This document shows positions 1 to 13,261 of a DNA stretch of 64,000 bases, one piece after another. Under the pieces are notes generated by a model that worked only from the letters and a program-made list of their open reading frames with translations, had not been told where the DNA came from and ran no database searches. Both the position numbers and the translations under genes were made by a program. Each line of letters begins with the position of its first letter. Positions within the stretch are counted from its first letter, which is position 1. Source of the stretch: Panulirus ornatus (lineage: Eukaryota > Arthropoda > Malacostraca > Decapoda > Palinuridae). Location of the stretch: assembly GCF_036320965.1 (NCBI RefSeq), contig NC_092232.1, positions 51,654,982-51,718,981 on the forward strand, in the 5' to 3' direction.

Positions 1-165
1 GTACCGCTAGCCCAGCCACTACAGGGCTGGTCGTACCGCTAGCCCAGCCACTACAGGGCTGGTCGTACCACTAGCCCAGCCACTACAGGGGTTGGTCGTA
101 CCGCTAGCCTAGTCGCTACAGGTCTGGTCGTCGTACCGCTAGCCCAGCCACGACAGAGTTGGTCG
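1..165. repeat. 32-bp minisatellite, about 5 copies, cut by window edge
   Basis: Units start GTACCGCTAG at about 1, 33, 65, 98 and 133 (32-33 bp). Each carries CCAGCC and GGCTGG seven bases apart, so each can form a short hairpin. The array probably continues left of the window. Confidence 0.9.
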
Positions 166-345
166 GTGTCGCTGGCGCCATACTGGGCCGACACCAGGAC
201 TGACGCCATCATTCCCAGAAATTTTAGGAGTCAACAAGGGTTATTAACGCTAGAATTATGGAGGTGAGCCTACAGGGCATCCACCAGGTGGCGAACACCT
301 TGGTGGCTAGACCAGGCAGGTCCCAGCCACATCTGTTGCCAGAGA

Positions 346-347
<2 letters not shown>

Positions 348-425
<78 letters not shown>
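348..425. repeat. (TA)n microsatellite
   Basis: About 39 uninterrupted TA units directly abutting family D copy 1 on its left side. Confidence 0.97.
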
Positions 426-429
<4 letters not shown>

Positions 430-662
430 GGGGATAGGGGAGAAAGAATACTTCCCACGTATTCCCTGCGTGTCGTAGAAGGCGACTAAAAGGGGAGGGA
501 GCGGGGGGGCTGGAAATCCTCACCTCGTTTTTTTTTTTTATTTTCCAAAAGAAGGAACAGAGAAGGGGGCCAGGTGAGGATATTCCCTCAGAGGCCCAGT
601 CCTCTGTTCTTAACGCTACCTTGCTAATGCGGGAAATGGCGAATAGTTTGAAAGAAAGAAAG
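426..662 (+). repeat. interspersed repeat family D, copy 1
   Basis: A block running from CCCTGGGGATAGGGG to a GAAAGAAAGAAAG end. The same block recurs at 38,577-38,800 (plus), partly at 38,355-38,478 (plus) and at 866-973 (minus). Shared landmarks include GAAAGAATACTTCCCAC, GTCGTAGAAGGCGACTAAAA, CCAAAAGAAGGAACAGAGAA and TCTTAACGCTACC. It is flanked on both sides by TA or TC arrays. There is no coding frame. I remember similar sequence from decapod data but cannot name the family. Confidence 0.8.
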
Positions 663-676
663 ATATATATATACAT

Positions 677-679
<3 letters not shown>

Positions 680-749
<70 letters not shown>
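680..749. repeat. (TC)n microsatellite
   Basis: About 35 perfect TC units just right of family D copy 1, after a short TA/TACA stretch (662-679). Confidence 0.97.
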
Positions 750-752
<3 letters not shown>

Positions 753-865
753 TTTATTTCATATTCACTTTTTCCCTCTTGAGCGAGGTAGCGTCCACGA
801 CTGAGCCTTTGAGGAGGAAACAGTATCATTGTGTGGCTCTTTCCTCTGTTCCTTCATTTGGATAG

Positions 866-973
866 TAATACAGGAGGGGAGGATTTCTAGCGTCCCCCAA
901 GCTCCCGCCCAACTTAGTCGCCTTCTATGGCATTCGGGGAATACGGTGGTAGAATTCTTTCTCCCCTAAAACA
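866..973 (-). repeat. interspersed repeat family D, partial inverted copy
   Basis: Reverse complement of the first half of family D: GGGGAGAAAGAAT, then TAGAAGGCGACTAA, then GAAATCCTCCCCTC when read on the minus strand. The array that would precede it in that orientation is (GT)n at 984-1021, in place of the (TA)n of the other copies. Confidence 0.75.
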
Positions 974-979
974 TATGTA

Positions 980-983
<4 letters not shown>

Positions 984-1021
<38 letters not shown>
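984..1021. repeat. (GT)n microsatellite
   Basis: About 19 GT units between the inverted family D copy and LINE copy 1. Confidence 0.97.
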
Positions 1022-1023
<2 letters not shown>

Positions 1024-1079
1024 CGCAGTATGGCCAGGGCAAGATCAGTGGCTGAGAAAGTAGCACAACATACCACTAC

Positions 1080-3858
<2,779 letters not shown>

Positions 3859-4095
3859 AGTGGTGCTGACCCACCTGAGCTGACCACTGTAGATGGTGCT
3901 GACCCGCCTGAGCCGACCACAACAGATGGTGCTGATCCGCCTGAGCTGAGCCTGGCTACCGACCACTGCAGATGGTGCTGACCAGTCTGAGCTGAGCCTG
4001 GCCACCGACCACTGCAGATGGTGCTGACCCACCTGAGCTGAGCGTGGCTACAAATCACCACAGGTGGCGCTAGCGGGCCTCTCTGAGATGAGCCG
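3859..4095. repeat. minisatellite, 33-bp then 46-bp units, about 5.5 copies
   Basis: Units begin GATGGTGCTGACCC. The first two are 33 bp. The next three are 46 bp because an extra segment (GCCTGGCTACCGA) is carried along, so the unit lengthened during expansion. Confidence 0.85.
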
Positions 4096-4340
4096 CTGGC
4101 CGGCGAGCGGTTGTGCTGTGACCCCAATCGCTCCTCCTCCTCCTCCCGCCCAGGCTAACCCGGGCCGTGAATCTCCATTCAGTCCGACGTATATCATTCG
4201 CGGTCGCAAAACACAGCGGCGGTGGGCACACGGCCGACGGCGAGGAGGGCACAAACACGGAAGGCTTTTCCCGGGCTGGGTTTTTTTCTTCTTTTTTTTT
4301 TTTGACCCAGTGTGTTGAGCGGGAGGGCAGCCACGCTCCA

Positions 4341-4854
4341 GGTCAGCAGGTCAGGGTGAGGGAGGGTGTCAGGTCGGCAGTGTAGGATCAGGGAGGATGT
4401 CAGGTCGGCAATGTAGGATCAGGGAGGGTGTCATGTTGGCAGTGTAGGATCAGGGAGGATGTCAGGTCGGCAATGTAGGATCAGGGAGGGTGTCATGTTG
4501 GCAGTGTAGGATCAGGGAGGGTGTCAGGTCTACAGTATAGAATCAGGGAGGGTGTCAGGTCGGCAGTGTAGGATCAGGGAGGGTGTCAGGTCTGAAGTGT
4601 AGGATCAGGGAGGGTGTCAGGTCGGCAGTGTAGGATCAGGGAGGGTGTCAGGTCTGAAGTGTAGGATCAGGGAGGGTGTCAGGTCTGAAGTGTAGGATCA
4701 GGGAAGGTGTCAGGTCTGAAGTGTAGGATCAGGGAAGGTGTTAGGTCCGCAGTGTAGGATCAGGGAGGGTGTCACGCTAGGAGTGTAGGATCAGGGAGGG
4801 TGTCACGCTAGGAGTGTAGGATCAGGGAGGGTGTCACGCTAGGAGTGTAGGATC
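4341..4854. repeat. 31-bp minisatellite, about 16 copies
   Basis: Unit core GTGTAGGATCAGGGAGGG plus a variable TGTCAGGTCGGCA part. Variants (GGTCTGAAG, ATGTTGGCAG, ACGCTAGGAG) occur in runs, showing local copying. The last three units are identical. Confidence 0.95.
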
Positions 4855-4862
4855 CACTTGTA

Positions 4863-5510
4863 AAACAATTCACTGATACAATTTACAGGCTCCATTGGGA
4901 CAATCTATAGTTATCATCTATATTTTTTACAATTTACACTGGTGCAATTTACAGTTCCCACTCTGACAATGTTACCACTGGCACAATGTACATTTTTCAT
5001 TGTTACAGTTTACACCTTCAGTTCATATAACTTACAGTTTCCACTGGTGCCATTCATAGTTTCCACTGAGACTGTTTGCAGTATCCACTGTTACGGTTTG
5101 CAGTTGCCACTGGGACACCACTGGTATACTTTCTAGTTTCCACAAATACAAATTGGTTTCCACTGGTACGGTTTACAGTTTCCGCTGGTATGATTTACAG
5201 TTTCAACTGGTACAGTTTACAGTTTCCTCTAGTACAAATTACAGTTTCCACTGGTATGGTTTACAGCATCCACTGGTTCAGTTTACAGTTTCCACTGGTT
5301 CAGTTTACAGTTTCCGCTGGTTCAGTTTACAGTTTCCACTGGTTCAGTTTACATTTTCAACTGGTCCAGTTTACAGTTTCCACTAGTTCAGTTTACATTT
5401 TCCACTGGTTCAGTTTACAGTTTCCACTGGTTCAGTTTACAGTTTCCACTGGTTCAGTTTACAGTTTCCACTGATTTAGTTTACAGTTTCTACTGGTACG
5501 GTTTACAATT
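4863..5510. repeat. 22-bp minisatellite, about 29 copies
   Basis: Core GTTTACAGTTTCCACTGG plus TTCA or TACG. The left third is diverged while 5,260-5,490 is nearly homogeneous. Units of 22 bp keep a frame open over every three copies, which explains a spurious 132-codon frame. Confidence 0.95.
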
Positions 5511-6255
5511 CTCGAGGCCACCTCACTCACCAGGGTCCCCCCCCCCCCCAACATCGGCCATGGTAACAGCAGCCACTATTAGGTATCGCTCAAAGTAAAT
5601 TAATATTTTAAGTTAACCAAGCAACTCACTTGCTCTAGGCCAACTTGACCTTGTGTGTCAACCGATCCAGGTTTGGTTGACTCTTTGCTCGCGTGATTAG
5701 ACCTGTCTTTGGCGGTAGGTCGCGATGCTTGGTCAAATCATTAATAATGATTGAAGGATTCGAATCCTCGAGTTCCGCTACGTGGAATATACATGCCTTG
5801 TGCTCTATACATGCTACACATATACATAGGAACCTACTGGCTTCCATACATACACCGATATTAGGAAAAGAACTTTGATAATTCAAGGACATTATTCCCT
5901 TCCCATTGGCAGCAGAACAAGGCGACCACAGCTCCCATAATATGGGTAATCGGCTCTCGTTTTCTGTAACTGCCACTCGACCACAAATCTGTCTGCAATA
6001 AAGCTCACATGAGGCTTCTCTGACCTTATAAAAAGGGCAGTATTACCCCGGCATAAATCTGAGATACTGGAGGAGTGGTTGGCTCTGGCATTAGTAGGAA
6101 GCTGTAGCCTGAGACACCACGTCCACGGTTCGACGAAAGGGGGAGGGGGGTAATCGAGGAGTGACGTTCTCCGTTTTCTTTTTTGTCCCTGTTAGGTGAG
6201 ACGGCACCAGGCAACTGAATGTCCTATTCAAGGTCATCTGATGAACGCTGTTCGT
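5511..6255. other. no gene recognised
   Basis: Begins with a poly-C run (about 5,537-5,549). A 113-codon minus-strand frame (5,635-5,976) shows no recognisable domain and no splice context. Otherwise unique-looking sequence. Confidence 0.5.
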
Positions 6256-6299
6256 CTATCTATCTATCTCTCTATCTATATCTATCTATCTATCTGTCT
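6256..6299. repeat. (TATC)n microsatellite
   Basis: Imperfect TATC repeats. On the minus strand they directly follow the LINE stop-codon region, as a (GATA)n 3' tail would. Confidence 0.9.
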
Positions 6300-6304
6300 T
6301 TTTA

Positions 6305-6435
6305 CTTTGGGGGCTCCAGTCACGGACAAGAGTCCACATCGAGGACGGGCCCTAACCGAGATATAGAGATGTGGAGGGAGCAAAGTGAGGGAGGGGAAGC
6401 CAAAAGAGGGAAGTTTAGAGATAAGACCCCAGTGC
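6305..6435 (-). pseudogene. LINE ORF2 extreme C-terminus and 3' end fragment
   Basis: The minus-strand frame ends ...LGPVLDVDSCP-stop. It aligns with the end of the LINE at 55,130-55,230 (...LRPGFVVDLCP-stop); the two share nucleotide blocks such as CAGTCACGG and GTCCACA. A (GATA)n tail follows at 6,256-6,299. Most likely a 5'-truncated Jockey/CR1-type LINE. Confidence 0.65.
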
Positions 6436-6458
6436 CATGAAGCAGTCTTTCTAGCTGT

Positions 6459-6720
6459 CTACGTGAAGTCGTAAGGGCTGACTGAGGGTGTGGCATCGAA
6501 CTGCAACTCGGGGACGAGGGATCTCAGTGTTGGTGGCGGACTGAGGAGCAGGAGCTTCCTCCCGAACCGCTGAGTGAGATGCATAGGTGATGGTCGGAGA
6601 GAGGTGGTGGAAGAGGGATTGAGGATCATCTCACATGCTCTTTCCTGCATCTGTTGTAGCGGCTCCTGCCGTGTGGTGGATGTGGATAAAGACCAGGTGG
6701 CGGGTGAACGAAGAGTGAAA
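6459..6720 (-). pseudogene. non-LTR retrotransposon C-terminal fragment
   Basis: The minus-strand frame gives LQQMQERACEMIL, then RFGRKLLLLSPPP and LRSLVPELQ. This matches the order of the post-RT region of LINEs (an L..VQ.RA..IL helix followed by an FG.KLL..P segment). It sits within a 145-codon open frame that also runs into the neighbouring minisatellite. No RT core or endonuclease is present. Lineage (CR1, RTE or R1 side) cannot be fixed by eye. Confidence 0.55.
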
Positions 6721-6860
6721 GACGTGTGAATGTTCTTGGGTTCAGGTTTGGAGAGTTGGGTTGTAGGATGCGAGATGACAGGCGTCCAGCCATTATGGGT
6801 GGTGCGACCAAAATCGATCCACCCATACGAACAACGTATCACAGTTAGGCTTCTATCCGT

Positions 6861-7500
6861 CATACAGGTGGATGACCATGAGACTGGAATGTACATCCGT
6901 CATACAAGTGGATGACCATGAGACTGGAATGTACATCTGTCATACAGGTGGATGACCATGAGACTGGAATGTACATCTGTCATACAGGTGGATGACCATG
7001 AGCCTGGAATGTACATCTGTCATACAGGTGGATGACCATGAGACTGGAATGTACATCTGTCATACAGGTGGATGACCATGAGACTGGAATGTACATCTGT
7101 CATACAGGTGGATGACCATGAGACTGGAATGTACATCTGTCATACAAGTGGATGACCATGAGCCTGGAATGTACATCTGCCATACAGGTGGATGACCATG
7201 AGCCTGGAATGTACATCTGTCATACAGGTGGATGACCATGAGACTGGAATGTACATCTGTCATACAGGTGGATGACCATGAGCCTGGAATGTACATCTGT
7301 CATACAGGTGGATGACCATGAGCCTGGAATGTACATCTGTCATACAAGTGGATGACCATGAGCCTGGAATGTACATCTGCCATACAGGTGGATGACCATG
7401 AGCCTGGAATGTACATCTGTCATACAGGTGGATGACCATGAGCCTGGAATGTACATCTGTCATACAGGTGGATGACCATGAGCCTGGAATGTACATATAC
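6861..7500. repeat. 40-bp minisatellite, 16 copies
   Basis: Unit CATACAGGTGGATGACCATG plus AGACTGGAATGTACATCTGT. There are sixteen head-to-tail copies with only three variable sites (G/A at base 7, A/C at base 23, T/C near the end). Divergence is very low, so the expansion is recent. Confidence 0.98.
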
Positions 7501-8569
7501 CACACTACATCAAACCACAGAATCAATTTCCTTTTGGCTTACGAATTGCAGCGCCTAGTGGGTATCTAGCTTTGGGTATTCCTTACGTCGCACATCAGTC
7601 GCATGTTATATTCCCCCAAGGTAACCGAGAGATCTGTTTCAAGGGCAAAGAATGTAATAGAATTTGTCCCGGTCGATGTCAACATTCTACGTAGGGTCAC
7701 CACCTAACCAGGATCCGAGATTTGTTTATGATATTCGACTCCACAAGTCTCACAGGGTCTGAGCCCCCCGCCTCCCATGGTACCGGGACAGACTTCAAGG
7801 CTGAGTGAGGTACGAGGAAGAGATGTGATCTCGTCACCTTACGGTCATGTAAATTAGTGCATGTCTGTCCGGTGGAGCCAGCCCCTGGCGTGGGGCGTCT
7901 GGGGTGGTGGTGGTGGTGGTGGTGGAGAGCGATGCTGCAACGAAGATTAATGGCCCGAACATAAAACAAAGCCAAGGTGTTGAGTTACAGGACGACGGAG
8001 GACAAGGCCCGATGGACCACACTCTGGAACGGGATCCATCCTGGAAGTGAAGAGGTTCCAGATATATATATATATATCCAGGACATGGATGGGAAACACT
8101 GGACGCTGTGTAATTAGAGATGGGGCAGGTCAGATGGAACACTGAGATTTGGTCGTGGTAGGTGGTGGAAGTCGGGTGGTAATCATGGGTTAGGGGGGGG
8201 AGCGCTCCAAGCCTTACGTATCTACGGGAGGGAGGGAACGGACCCCCTAGGTGTGAAACGGTGAGGATGGCCAGAAGATTATAGAGGTGCGAATGGATTT
8301 CCCGGAGAGGAGTTGGGTGTGGTTTCAGGGCAGGGAGAAGGAGGTGGGTGGGTGAGGGAGAGAGAGGAGAGGCTGATAGAGTGTGAGAGATGAAGAGCTA
8401 GGGAGATGGCGTGAGATTAACAATGGGACTTTGATGGAAAGGTTCTTGGCGTGTATATTTCTATGGCAGGGATACATAGAGGGAAAAGTGGGAGGGTGGT
8501 GGGGAGGGAGTTAATGGAACAGTATAGATGCGAATGAAGAAAACGTTGCAAACACACATCGATGATGAG
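7501..8569. other. no gene recognised; small simple repeats
   Basis: Contains (GGT)n at about 7,902-7,924, a short (TA)n at about 8,061-8,078 and purine-rich G-runs at 8,190-8,370. No supported frame. Confidence 0.5.
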
Positions 8570-8885
8570 AGTGTTGGTGGGAGAAGGGTGCGTTCTGGTG
8601 TGTTGCGATGTGTTGGTGGTGGGAGAAGGGGGCGTTCTAGTGTGTTGCGATGTGTTGGTGGTGGGAGAAGGGGGCGTTCTGGTGTGTTGCGATGTGGTGG
8701 TGGTGGGAGAAGGGTGCGTTCTGGTGTGTTGCGATGTGTTGGTGGTGGGAGAAGGGTGCGTTCTGGTGTGTTGCGATGTGTTGGTGGTGGGAGAAGGGGG
8801 CGTTCTGGTGTGTTGCGATGTGTTGGTGGTGGGAAGAGGGGGGGTTCTGGTGTGTTGCGATGTGTTGGCGGTGGGAGGAGGGTGG
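8570..8885. repeat. 42-bp minisatellite, about 7.5 copies
   Basis: Unit GTTGGTGGTGGGAGAAGGGG plus GCGTTCTGGTGTGTTGCGATGT. Because 42 is divisible by three, several frames stay open on both strands (for example MCWWWEKGAFWCVA). These frames are artefacts. The plus strand is strongly G-rich. Confidence 0.95.
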
Positions 8886-8928
8886 CGTTTCAGACTGCTG
8901 ATGGCCAGAAGGGTGGGTGTTCTAGGTG

Positions 8929-8932
<4 letters not shown>

Positions 8933-9001
<69 letters not shown>
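8933..9001. repeat. (AG)n microsatellite
   Basis: About 34 perfect AG units. Confidence 0.97.
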
Positions 9002-9002
<1 letters not shown>

Positions 9003-9057
9003 GCCACGCGAGGCACTTGACTAGGGAGACGAGAATTATGTACATGACGATACGTCT

Positions 9058-9090
<33 letters not shown>
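9058..9090. repeat. poly(C) tract, about 32 nt
   Basis: An uninterrupted C run (G on the minus strand), preceded by TCTT. Unusually long for a mononucleotide C/G tract. Confidence 0.95.
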
Positions 9091-9091
<1 letters not shown>

Positions 9092-9197
9092 TGGCCAACG
9101 CCCGCTTGTATAACAAGAAAGTTAAACAGATTCGCACGAGACGATTCCATGGCGACCCTGAAGATAAATGGCACATTTTGGTGCGAGATATTCCTTG

Positions 9198-9290
9198 TCT
9201 CTCTCTCTCTCTCCCAAGCCAGACATCTCTCTGCTCACTGTTATCTCTCTCTCTCTCTTACTCTCTCTTTCTCTCTCTCTCTTTCTCTTT
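9198..9290. repeat. interrupted (CT)n tracts
   Basis: Several CT runs at 9,198-9,212 and 9,244-9,290 broken by unique bases, followed by short (ACAT)n. Confidence 0.85.
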
Positions 9291-9798
9291 ATATACATAC
9301 ATACATACACTCAACCGCGCTTTTTTAAGGGCCTCTGCAAACACGGCCATTGTTCGTCTCATACATAAGGAAGTAACAGTTTATATCCTCCATTCGTTGG
9401 CTCTGTCCATCAAGCGATATTGGCCAATGAAAGCCTGGCATTTCCGTGACGTCAGATGTAAATAGCGATGGAGAAAACGAAGATCGAGTTGCGTCCGGGG
9501 AAAGCTCAACACCCACTAGCCCACCCTCCCCCTCTCCACCCTGTAGCGGACACACGCCGCTGTAAATGTAAAGGAGGGGAATCGCGGAGAGTGGATCCCC
9601 AGGGGGGGAAAACGGAAAGATATATAGAGTCCCTTGGGGGGGGTCGAGAGGCCTTGCAGACGTCCTCATGAGATACGAGACATCAGGGAAAGATGAATAG
9701 CATACCCCAAGGAAGGCTGGTTTAGGGGGGGATATGATCTTACGTAAGTGCATCATCTTGACCCTTGCCATAGAAGCACAATTTTCCCCTCCCCTCTG

Positions 9799-9801
<3 letters not shown>
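9291..9801. other. no gene recognised
   Basis: Unique-looking sequence. A 205-codon minus-strand frame crosses it but includes the neighbouring GA array and has no known motif. Confidence 0.45.

Positions 9802-9884
<83 letters not shown>
9802..9884. repeat. (GA)n microsatellite
   Basis: About 41 perfect GA units, 55 bp left of a TA array of similar length. Confidence 0.97.
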
Positions 9885-9887
<3 letters not shown>

Positions 9888-9936
9888 CCCTCATTACCAA
9901 GTTTCGTTGGTGGGTAGGGAGGTCGGACCCGGGCTG

Positions 9937-9939
<3 letters not shown>

Positions 9940-10014
<75 letters not shown>
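9940..10014. repeat. (TA)n microsatellite
   Basis: About 37 perfect TA units. Confidence 0.97.
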
Positions 10015-10016
<2 letters not shown>

Positions 10017-10636
10017 CAAGTTTGACGGCTATAATGTTGGAGTCTTGGATTCATGATGCCCACGAGGGAAAAATACTTCAGAGAAGATGACAACATGACA
10101 TATCCTACAGTGGCACTCTCTAAGGTTGAACAGTGGTCTTCTAAGGTTCCCTGGTCACATGGTCCACAGCAGCCCACGACGAGCCTAGGAATCACCAACA
10201 TTCCACGCCAACGAGGAACAATTGGTCCTGATCTTGGCAAGTAAGACTCGCTCTTCGGAAAAAAAAAGAAGAAAAAGTCTTGCTTAAATAAAAGAGATTC
10301 GTCGTTCGAACAGACACACGGTTAGAAAAAAAAAGAAGGGTCGATTGCGATTGTACCATCGTCTCTTCGTCAGACGTCCTCGAGTAAACAGCTCCATATC
10401 AGAGTGGAAGCCAGTGATGACATCGCTCTTCACAGACACGCTCAAGTTGCCTCAGAGTAGGACGTCAGTAGGAGCGACCTGCAGGTGGAAGGGGTGGGTC
10501 AACAGACGGGAGCCCCTGAGGGAGGACGTACTTGGCTAAACAAGTCCAAGGCAGAATTAAGACAGTTATTTTGGATCACGCGAGCCACTTGTGGTCAACC
10601 TCCACGATTCTCGATAAGAGACAGTGACTCTCAGTA
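10015..10636. other. no gene recognised
   Basis: Unique-looking sequence with two small A-rich runs (10,259-10,275 and 10,325-10,336). No convincing exon. Confidence 0.45.
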
Positions 10637-11095
10637 CCAAGGAGGAGGGTGTTGGCGACTCCAACATGGGTCCTACCAGGGAGGAGGAGGGTGTTGAAGG
10701 CTGCAACACAAGTCTAGCCAAGGAGGAGGGTGTTGAAGGCTGCAACACGAGTCTAGCCAAGGAGGAGGTTGTTGAAGGCTGCAACACGAGTCTAGCCAAG
10801 GAGGAGGATGTTGAAGGCTGCAACACGAGTCTAGCCAAGGAGGAGGGTATTGAAGGCTGCAACACGAGTCTAGCCAAGGAGGAGGGTGTTGAAGGCTGCA
10901 ACACGAGTCTAGCCAAGGAGGAGGTTGTTGAAGGCTGCAACACGAGTCTAGCCAAGGAGGAGGGTGTTGAAGGCTGCAACACGAGTTTAGCCAAGGAGGA
11001 GGGTATTGAAGGCTGCAACACGAGTCTAGCCAAGGAGGAGGGTGTTGAAGGCTGGGACCTAGGTTCTACCAGGGAGGAGCGTGTTGAGGTTCTGC
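10637..11095. repeat. 39-bp minisatellite with 4-unit higher-order structure
   Basis: Unit GAGGAGGGTGTTGAAGGCTG plus CAACACGAGTCTAGCCAAG. The first and last units are diverged. On the plus strand it reads EEGVEGCNTSLAK repeatedly. Variant positions 3-4 run GV,VV,DV,GI / GV,VV,GV,GI / GV, so a four-unit (156-bp) block was duplicated. Length divisible by three keeps a 180-codon frame open from 10,624. I see no gene context. Confidence 0.95.
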
Positions 11096-11124
11096 AGCGT
11101 AGGTCCTGCCAGAAAGGAGGTTGT

Positions 11125-11590
11125 GAGGAGGAGGAGGCCTCACCTTCCCCAGATCGACTCCCCTGACACTGGCAGGTGTGAGGAGGAGGAAAAGGAGGAG
11201 GAGGAGGACGAGAAGGAGGCCTCACCCGCCCCAGGTCGACTCCCCTGACACTGGCAGATGTGAGGAGGAGAAGGAGGAGGAGGAGGAGGAGGAGGAGGCC
11301 TCACCTGCCCCAGGTCGACTCCCCTGACACTGGCAGGTGTGAGGAGGAGAAGGAGAAGTAGGAGGAGGCCTCACCTGCCCCAGGTCGACTCCCCTGACAC
11401 TGGCAGGTGTGAGGAGGGGGAGAAGGAGGAGGAGGAGGAGGAGAGGAGGCCTCACCTGCCCCAGGTCGACTCCCCTGACACTGGCAGGTGTGTGGAGAAG
11501 GAGAAGGTCGACTCCCCTGACACTGGCAGGTGTGTGGAGAAGGAGGAGGTGGAGGAGAAGGAGGCCTCACCTGCCCCAGGTCGACTCCCC
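11125..11590. repeat. compound minisatellite, unit 40-87 bp, about 7 copies
   Basis: Core GGTCGACTCCCCTGACACTG at about 11,152, 11,234, 11,321, 11,384, 11,464, 11,504 and 11,578. Copies are separated by a variable (GAG/GAA)n stretch and CCTCACCTGCCCCA. Variable spacing comes from the purine tract, a minisatellite with a trinucleotide array inside. Confidence 0.9.
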
Positions 11591-11755
11591 AGGTTATGCT
11601 CGCCTCTGGACAGAACCAGAAGGGACGCCCAGCACAAGCTGGTGATTATCATAACGGAGATCACCGCCTCAAATATCCTCTGGTGTACAACTGGCCTTAC
11701 GTACGCACGCCCTCTGGACGGTCATGCTAGCCTCGGATGATGTACCTCTGGCACC

Positions 11756-11757
<2 letters not shown>

Positions 11758-11835
<78 letters not shown>
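11758..11835. repeat. (GT)n microsatellite
   Basis: About 38 GT units. Confidence 0.97.
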
Positions 11836-11837
<2 letters not shown>

Positions 11838-12398
11838 TGCTTACCTGTCTGTACAGGGAGAGAGTTCTACACTTGAAGGACCCCATCGCTTGAATCTGTC
11901 CTCATTCACCTTTTGATTACTCACACTCTAACTAATTCATTCATCGGTTATTCATTCCATGTGAGTACTTCTTGGTCTCACAATTTGCTCGCTTGATTTC
12001 TTCGTCGTATCCTCCGGTCGTTCTATCGTTGCATCTTTCGAAGAACTGTTGGCGTCGTGAAACTGGTTTGCAAACTTCAAAAAAAAAAAAAAAGGGGGGG
12101 GGGGCCCTTGATCAAGTCACCCTCGACTCCTTTCTCTTAGATTGTAGACAAAGACAAATTCATGGGTGTTGATTTCAAACATTGACCTCACCTCTCTTGA
12201 TTATGGTACTATGTTTTGTTTCTTCTCCTCTGGACCTTCTCTATGATCTCTTCTTCTTATCCACGAAATGGAATGCGCTTCTTCTGATATCTCTGCCACC
12301 AGCCAGCTGCCCTCCTTCACTGTTCTCTCAACGTGGGATTCTGGCGACGGGTTGTAGAGACGATATCAACTCCCCAAGTCCCTCTCTGTCTCTTACAC
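11836..12398. other. no gene recognised; A/G homopolymer junction
   Basis: Unique-looking sequence containing about 15 A directly followed by 11 G at 12,079-12,104. No supported exon. Confidence 0.5.
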
Positions 12399-12422
12399 TC
12401 ACACACACACACACACACACAC
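12399..12422. repeat. (CA)n microsatellite
   Basis: About 12 CA units. Confidence 0.93.
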
Positions 12423-12472
12423 GATATTCGCACCGGGACCATCTCCCTCCATGACCCATCTTGATATCTACC

Positions 12473-12474
<2 letters not shown>

Positions 12475-12549
<75 letters not shown>
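12475..12549. repeat. compound (GT)n(GA)n microsatellite
   Basis: GT units (12,475-12,502) change directly to GA units (12,503-12,549). A single T-to-A transition point suggests birth of the second array by mutation within the first. Confidence 0.95.
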
Positions 12550-12551
<2 letters not shown>

Positions 12552-12679
12552 GTTCAGGAAGGTTCGTTGTGCTGGTCCTACAGTGAGTCTGACGTGGGCG
12601 TCCCTGGTGTAAGGAGGGTGCATGTGTATTCACTGACCTCTGTTACGTCACAGTTGTCCCTCTCTTGTGGTATGATCAG

Positions 12680-12711
12680 ACACACACACCACACACACAC
12701 GCACACACACG

Positions 12712-12761
<50 letters not shown>
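12680..12761. repeat. (CA)n microsatellite, interrupted
   Basis: CA repeats with CC, GC and GG interruptions in the left half and a pure right half. Confidence 0.96.
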
Positions 12762-12764
<3 letters not shown>

Positions 12765-12795
12765 TTGTGTATATACCTCTTCACGGTGAAGATTC

Positions 12796-12798
<3 letters not shown>

Positions 12799-12877
<79 letters not shown>
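12799..12877. repeat. (AT)n microsatellite
   Basis: About 39 perfect AT units. Confidence 0.97.
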
Positions 12878-12879
<2 letters not shown>

Positions 12880-13007
12880 ATGTCTATAAATCACATGTCC
12901 TCAATAGGTGTCTGAATTTCGAAACGAACGTGGGCGTGTTTATGGAACTATGTAGGTGTACTTTGAGCTGTTTTGACGTTAAAGCAAATACATCAATGGT
13001 CTTTTCA

Positions 13008-13008
<1 letters not shown>

Positions 13009-13045
<37 letters not shown>
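13009..13045. repeat. (CA)n microsatellite
   Basis: About 18 CA units. Confidence 0.96.
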
Positions 13046-13047
<2 letters not shown>

Positions 13048-13261
13048 CTAACATTATCTTGCCTCAGGCAGGATCAAACGCCTTTGGAAAACATACACAT
13101 CTCTCGGGACATAATAAAGAGGCATCTTTTGAAGTCGAAGTGGACTGTTGTTCATTGTGAAACATTGCTGGTCATCAGTGATTAATCCTGCACAAAGGCC
13201 TCATTCATGTAGGGGTGATGACGCTTTGAAACGACACTTTTGGCTGTTTATGATAGATTCT

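Noticed and set aside
166..190. Retroviral-type primer binding sites: TGGCGCCATACTGGGC at about 172 (plus) and TGGCGCCAGATGGGC near 59,915-59,930 (minus)
   Set aside because: Both start TGG and resemble each other, but no LTR end or Gag start could be placed beside either. Left as curiosity.
8417..9016. Mucin-like 199-codon minus-strand frame (HTRTPPSPTTNTSQ repeats)
   Set aside because: Produced by the 42-bp minisatellite plus the GA array.
10624..11166. 180-codon EEGVEGCNTSLAK-repeat protein
   Set aside because: Unit of 39 bp keeps the frame open by arithmetic. Flanks carry no coding signal and the minus strand is equally open (219 codons).
12475..12549. Promoter GAGA elements in GA arrays
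   Set aside because: GA arrays occur dozens of times in the window without nearby genes; no positional evidence for regulation.
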